From the NCBI GenBank assembly GCA_949152475.1, contig OX424563.1, positions 38,016,120-38,080,119 of the forward strand: a stretch of 64,000 nucleotides of DNA, read 5' to 3'. This document shows positions 61,043 through 64,000 of the stretch, piece after piece. Positions within the stretch are counted from its first letter, which is position 1; every line of letters starts with the position of its first letter. The notes beneath the pieces are model-generated. The model saw only the letters and a program-made list of their open reading frames with translations, was not told where the DNA came from and searched no databases. The stretch comes from Terebella lapidaria (taxonomy: Eukaryota; Annelida; Polychaeta; Terebellida; Terebellidae). Both the position numbers and the translations under genes were made by a program.

Positions 61043-64000
61043 TTTCTGTGTGATTGTGTGGTCTGTGTGACTGTGTGGCCTGTGTAACTGTGTGGCCTGT
61101 GTAACTGTGTGGTCTGTGTAACTGTGTGGTCTGTGTGACTGTGTGGTCTGTGTGACTGTGTGGTCTGTGTGACTGTGTGGTCTGTGTAACTGTGTGGTCT
61201 GTGTGACTGTGTGATCTGTGTAACTGTGTGGTCAGTGTAACTGTGTGGTCAGTGTGACTGTGTGGTCTGTGTGAATGTGTGGTCTGTGTGACTGTGTGGT
61301 CTGTGTGACTGTGTGGTCTGTGTAGCTGTGTGGTCTGTGTGGTCTGTGTGACTGTGTGGTCTGTGTGACTGTGTGGTCTGTGTAACAGTGTGACTGTGCA
61401 GTCTGTGTAACTGTGTGGTCTGTGTAGCTGTGTGGTCTGTGTGACTGTGTGATCTGTGTAACTGTGTGGTCTGTGTAACTGTGTGGTCTGTGTAACTGTG
61501 TGGTCAGTGTGACTGTGTGGTCTGTGTGACTGTGTGATCTGTGTAACTGTGTGGTCAGTGTAACTGTGTGGTCAGTGTGACTGTGTGGTCTATGTGACTG
61601 TGTGGTCTGTGTGACTGTGTGGTCTGTGTGACTGTGTGGTCTGTGTGACTGTGTGATCTGTGTAACTGTGTGGTCAGTGTAACTTTGTGGTCAGTGTGTC
61701 TGTGTGGTCTATGTGACTGTGTGGTCTGTGTGACTGTGTGGTCTGTGTGACTGTGTGGTCTGTGTGACTGTGTGATCTGTGTAACTGTGTGGTCAGTGTA
61801 ACTGTGTGGTCAGTGTGACTGTGTGGTCTATGTGACTGTGTGGTCTGTGTGACTGTGTGGTCTGTGTGACTGTGTGGTCTGTGTAGCTGTGTGGTCTGTT
61901 TGGTCTGTGTGACTGTGTGGTCTGTGTAACTGTGTGGTCAGTGTAACTGTGTGGTCTGTGTAACTGTGTGGTCTGTGTAACTGTGTGGTCTGTGTGACTG
62001 TGTGATCTGTGTAACTGTGTGGTCAGTGTAACTGTGTGGTCAGTGTGACTGTGTGGTCTGTGTGACTGTGTGGTCTGTGTGACTGTGTGGTCTGTGTAGC
62101 TGTGTGGTCTGTTTGGTCTGTGTGACTGTGTGGTCTGTGTAACTGTGTGGTCAGTGTAGCTGTGTGGTCTGTGTGTTCTGTGTGACTGTGTGGTCTGTGT
62201 GACTGTGTGGTCTGTGTAACTGTGTGACTGTGCAGTCTGTGTAACTGTGTGGTCTGTGTAACTGTGTTGTCTGTGTAACTGTGTGGTCAGTGTAACTGTG
62301 TGGTCTGTGTAACTGTGTGGTCTGTGTAACTGTGTGGTCAGTGTGGTCTGTGTGATCTGTGTAACTGTGTGGTCTGTGTAACTGTGTGGTCTGTGTGACT
62401 GTGTGATCTGTGTGGTCAGTGTAACTGTGTGGTCAGTGTGGTCTGTGTGATCTGTGTAACTGTGTGGTCTGTGTAACGGTGTGGTCTGTGTGACTGTGTG
62501 GTCTGTGTAACTGTGTGGTCTGTGTGATCTGTGTAACTGTGTGGTCTGTGTAACTGTGTGGTCTGTGTGACTGTGTGGTTTGTGTAACTGTGTGGTCTGT
62601 GTAACTGTGTGGTCAGTGTGGTCTGTGTGGTCAGTGTGGTCTGTGTGATCTGTGTAACTGTGTTTTCTGTGTGACTGTGTGGTCTGTGTGACTGTGTGGC
62701 CTGTGTGACTGTGTGGTCTGTGTAGCTGTGTGGTCTGTGTGGTCTGTGTGACTGTGTGGTCTGTGTGACTGTGTGGTCTGTGTGACTGTGTGGTCTGTGT
62801 AACAGTGTGACTGTGCAGTCTGTGTAACTGTGTGGTCTGTGTAGCTGTGTGGTCTGTGTGACTGTGTGATCTGTGTAACTGTGTGGTCTGTGTAACTGTG
62901 TGGTCTGTGTAACTGTGTGGTCAGTGTGACTGTGTGGTCTGTGTGACTGTGTGATCTGTGTAACTGTGTGGTCAGTGTAACTGTGTGGTCAGTGTGACTG
63001 TGTGGTCTATGTGACTGTGTGGTCTGTGTGACTGTGTGGTCTGTGTGACTGTGTGGTCTGTGTGACTGTGTGATCTGTGTAACTGTGTGGTCAGTGTAAC
63101 TTTGTGGTCAGTGTGTCTGTGTGGTCTATGTGACTGTGTGGTCTGTGTGACTGTGTGGTCTGTGTGACTGTGTGGTCTGTGTGACTGTGTGATCTGTGTA
63201 ACTGTGTGGTCAGTGTAACTGTGTGGTCAGTGTGACTGTGTGGTCTATGTGACTGTGTGGTCTGTGTGACTGTGTGGTCTGTGTGACTGTGTGGTCTGTG
63301 TAGCTGTGTGGTCTGTTTGGTCTGTGTGACTGTGTGGTCTGTGTAACTGTGTGGTCAGTGTAACTGTGTGGTCTGTGTAACTGTGTGGTCTGTGTAACTG
63401 TGTGGTCTGTGTGACTGTGTGATCTGTGTAACTGTGTGGTCAGTGTAACTGTGTGGTCAGTGTGACTGTGTGGTCTGTGTGACTGTGTGGTCTGTGTGAC
63501 TGTGTGGTCTGTGTAGCTGTGTGGTCTGTTTGGTCTGTGTGACTGTGTGGTCTGTGTAACTGTGTGGTCAGTGTAGCTGTGTGGTCTGTGTGTTCTGTGT
63601 GACTGTGTGGTCTGTGTGACTGTGTGGTCTGTGTAACTGTGTGACTGTGCAGTCTGTGTAACTGTGTGGTCTGTGTAACTGTGTTGTCTGTGTAACTGTG
63701 TGGTCAGTGTAACTGTGTGGTCTGTGTAACTGTGTGGTCTGTGTAACTGTGTGGTCAGTGTGGTCTGTGTGATCTGTGTAACTGTGTGGTCTGTGTAACT
63801 GTGTGGTCTGTGTGACTGTGTGGTCTGTGTAACTGTGTGGTCTGTGTGACTGTGTGGTCTGTGTGACTGTGTGGTCTGTGTAACTGTGTGGTCTGTGTAA
63901 CTGTGTGGTCTGTGTGATTGTGTGATCTGTGTAACTGTGTGGTCAGTGTAACTGTGTGGTCAGTGTGACTGTGTGGTCTGTGTGACTGTGTGGTCTGTGT
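61042..64000. repeat. linker and 1.2-kb-type unit, unduplicated form
   Basis: Matches 27,064-30,990 with the 1,143-bp duplication removed: TTTT at 61,042 and 62,663, AACTTTGTGG near 61,681 and 63,100, AACGG near 62,477. At about 63,808 the sequence switches to the GAC/AAC/GAC/GAC/AAC/AAC/GAT order of units seen at 30,995-31,100, so the next large copy has begun when the window ends. Confidence 0.82.

Larger units (their letters stand above)
1..64000. repeat. 64-kb minisatellite array, 17-bp unit
   Basis: Every line of the window is built from a 9-mer GGTCTGTGT and an 8-mer GACTGTGT or AACTGTGT, most often alternating to give a 17-bp unit; by length this equals about 3,760 units. Both half-units end in CTGTGT, so they probably derive from one 8-9-bp ancestor. 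Lone 9-mers (GGTCTGTGTGGTCTGTGT), GGTCAGTGT, GATCTGTGT, GGCCTGTGT, GGTTTGTGT and GGTCTATGT are the recurrent variants. The + strand carries about two C per 17 bases against six or seven G, and only about two dozen CpG. The array starts before base 1 and runs past base 64,000. No unique sequence interrupts it. No gene, RNA gene, transposon end or regulatory site could be supported anywhere. The array type suggests a eukaryotic genome; the species is not inferable. Confidence 0.98.
40646..64000. repeat. right copy of a 24.5-kb tandem duplication (interrupted by the 9.25-kb duplication)
   Basis: From TTTT at 40,646 the sequence follows 16,131 onward: 41,842 and 42,336 match 17,327 and 17,821, all at 24,515 bp. 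At 42,811 the 9,251-bp repeat intervenes, and the match resumes with offset 33,766 (24,515 + 9,251): 49,897, 51,093, 51,587 and 52,902 against 16,131, 17,327, 17,821 and 19,136. Later offsets (33,969, 33,978, 33,961) are fully explained by a 203-bp loss at 20.2 kb, a 9-bp gain at 61.0 kb and a 17-bp gain at 27.9 kb. The 30,990 junction reappears at about 63,808, as predicted. The copy runs off the window. Confidence 0.85.

Noticed and set aside
1..64000. CRISPR array
   Set aside because: Repeats are contiguous 17-mers without unique spacers, and there are no cas genes.
1..64000. Telomeric repeat array
   Set aside because: The G/T-rich strand recalls telomeres, but the unit GGTCTGTGT plus AACTGTGT is no known telomere repeat (not TTAGGG-like, and not yeast TG1-3, since C and A occur at fixed positions).
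1..64000. Simple (TG)n microsatellite
   Set aside because: TG runs are at most a few dinucleotides long and are broken at fixed places by GTC, GAC or AAC; the true period is 17 bp with a 9/8 sub-structure.
1..64000. Transposon, retroelement or integrated virus
   Set aside because: No terminal inverted repeats, long terminal repeats, poly-A tails or coding capacity; the TTTT tracts are 4 bp and internal to a repeat variant.
1..64000. tRNA, rRNA or structured RNA gene
   Set aside because: No stretch departs from the repeat, and the near absence of complementary segments on one strand excludes canonical stems.
1..64000. Immunoglobulin switch-region-like DNA
   Set aside because: Tandem and G-rich on one strand, but lacks GAGCT/GGGGT pentamers and G clusters.

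Overview
The whole 64 kb window is one uninterrupted tandem-repeat array (a mega-minisatellite). I found no gene, RNA gene, transposon, promoter or other unique sequence. The basic repeat is 17 bp, itself two related half-units: a 9-mer GGTCTGTGT followed by an 8-mer GACTGTGT or AACTGTGT. Common variants are a lone 9-mer, GGTCAGTGT, GATCTGTGT, GGCCTGTGT and GGTCTATGT. The + strand is G/T-rich with very few C and A and almost no CpG. A pure simple-unit array of this size points to a eukaryotic chromosome, such as subtelomeric or other heterochromatin read through by long-read assembly. The species cannot be named from the sequence.

Above the 17-bp level the array is layered. Rare variants act as landmarks, especially a TTTT tract (GTGTTTTCTGTG) seen 31 times, plus GAGTGTTG, a CpG in TGTCGTCTG, CTGTTCAG, TACCTG and AACGG. 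Distances between them show nested tandem duplications: about 0.32, 0.43-0.45, 1.14, 1.20, 1.3, 2.1, 3.7-4.1, 5.0-5.2, 9.25, about 13 and 24.5 kb. By region: 1-1,690 is irregular low-order array; 1,690-6,240 holds two 2.1-kb copies; 4,575-12,383 a 4.1/3.7-kb pair; 12,383-14,000 a further partial 2.1-kb copy; 15,000-17,391 a 1,196-bp pair; 17,715-20,000 a 1,315-bp pair; 21,589-27,064 a 5-kb block; 28,514-30,799 a 1,143-bp pair; 30,990-33,560 a second copy of the 17.9-kb segment; 33,560-52,061 two tandem 9,251-bp units; 52,061-64,000 a continuation matching 18.3-31.2 kb.

The offsets add up exactly. A 24,515-bp tandem duplication has its junction near 40,640. It was followed by a 9,251-bp duplication spanning that junction, which copied it to about 49,897. 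This explains the 33,766-bp displacement (24,515 + 9,251) between 16,131 and 49,897. Boundaries are uncertain by about 20-50 bp because the repeat is in phase with itself. The open frames on the minus strand are by-products of the repeat and are not annotated as genes.
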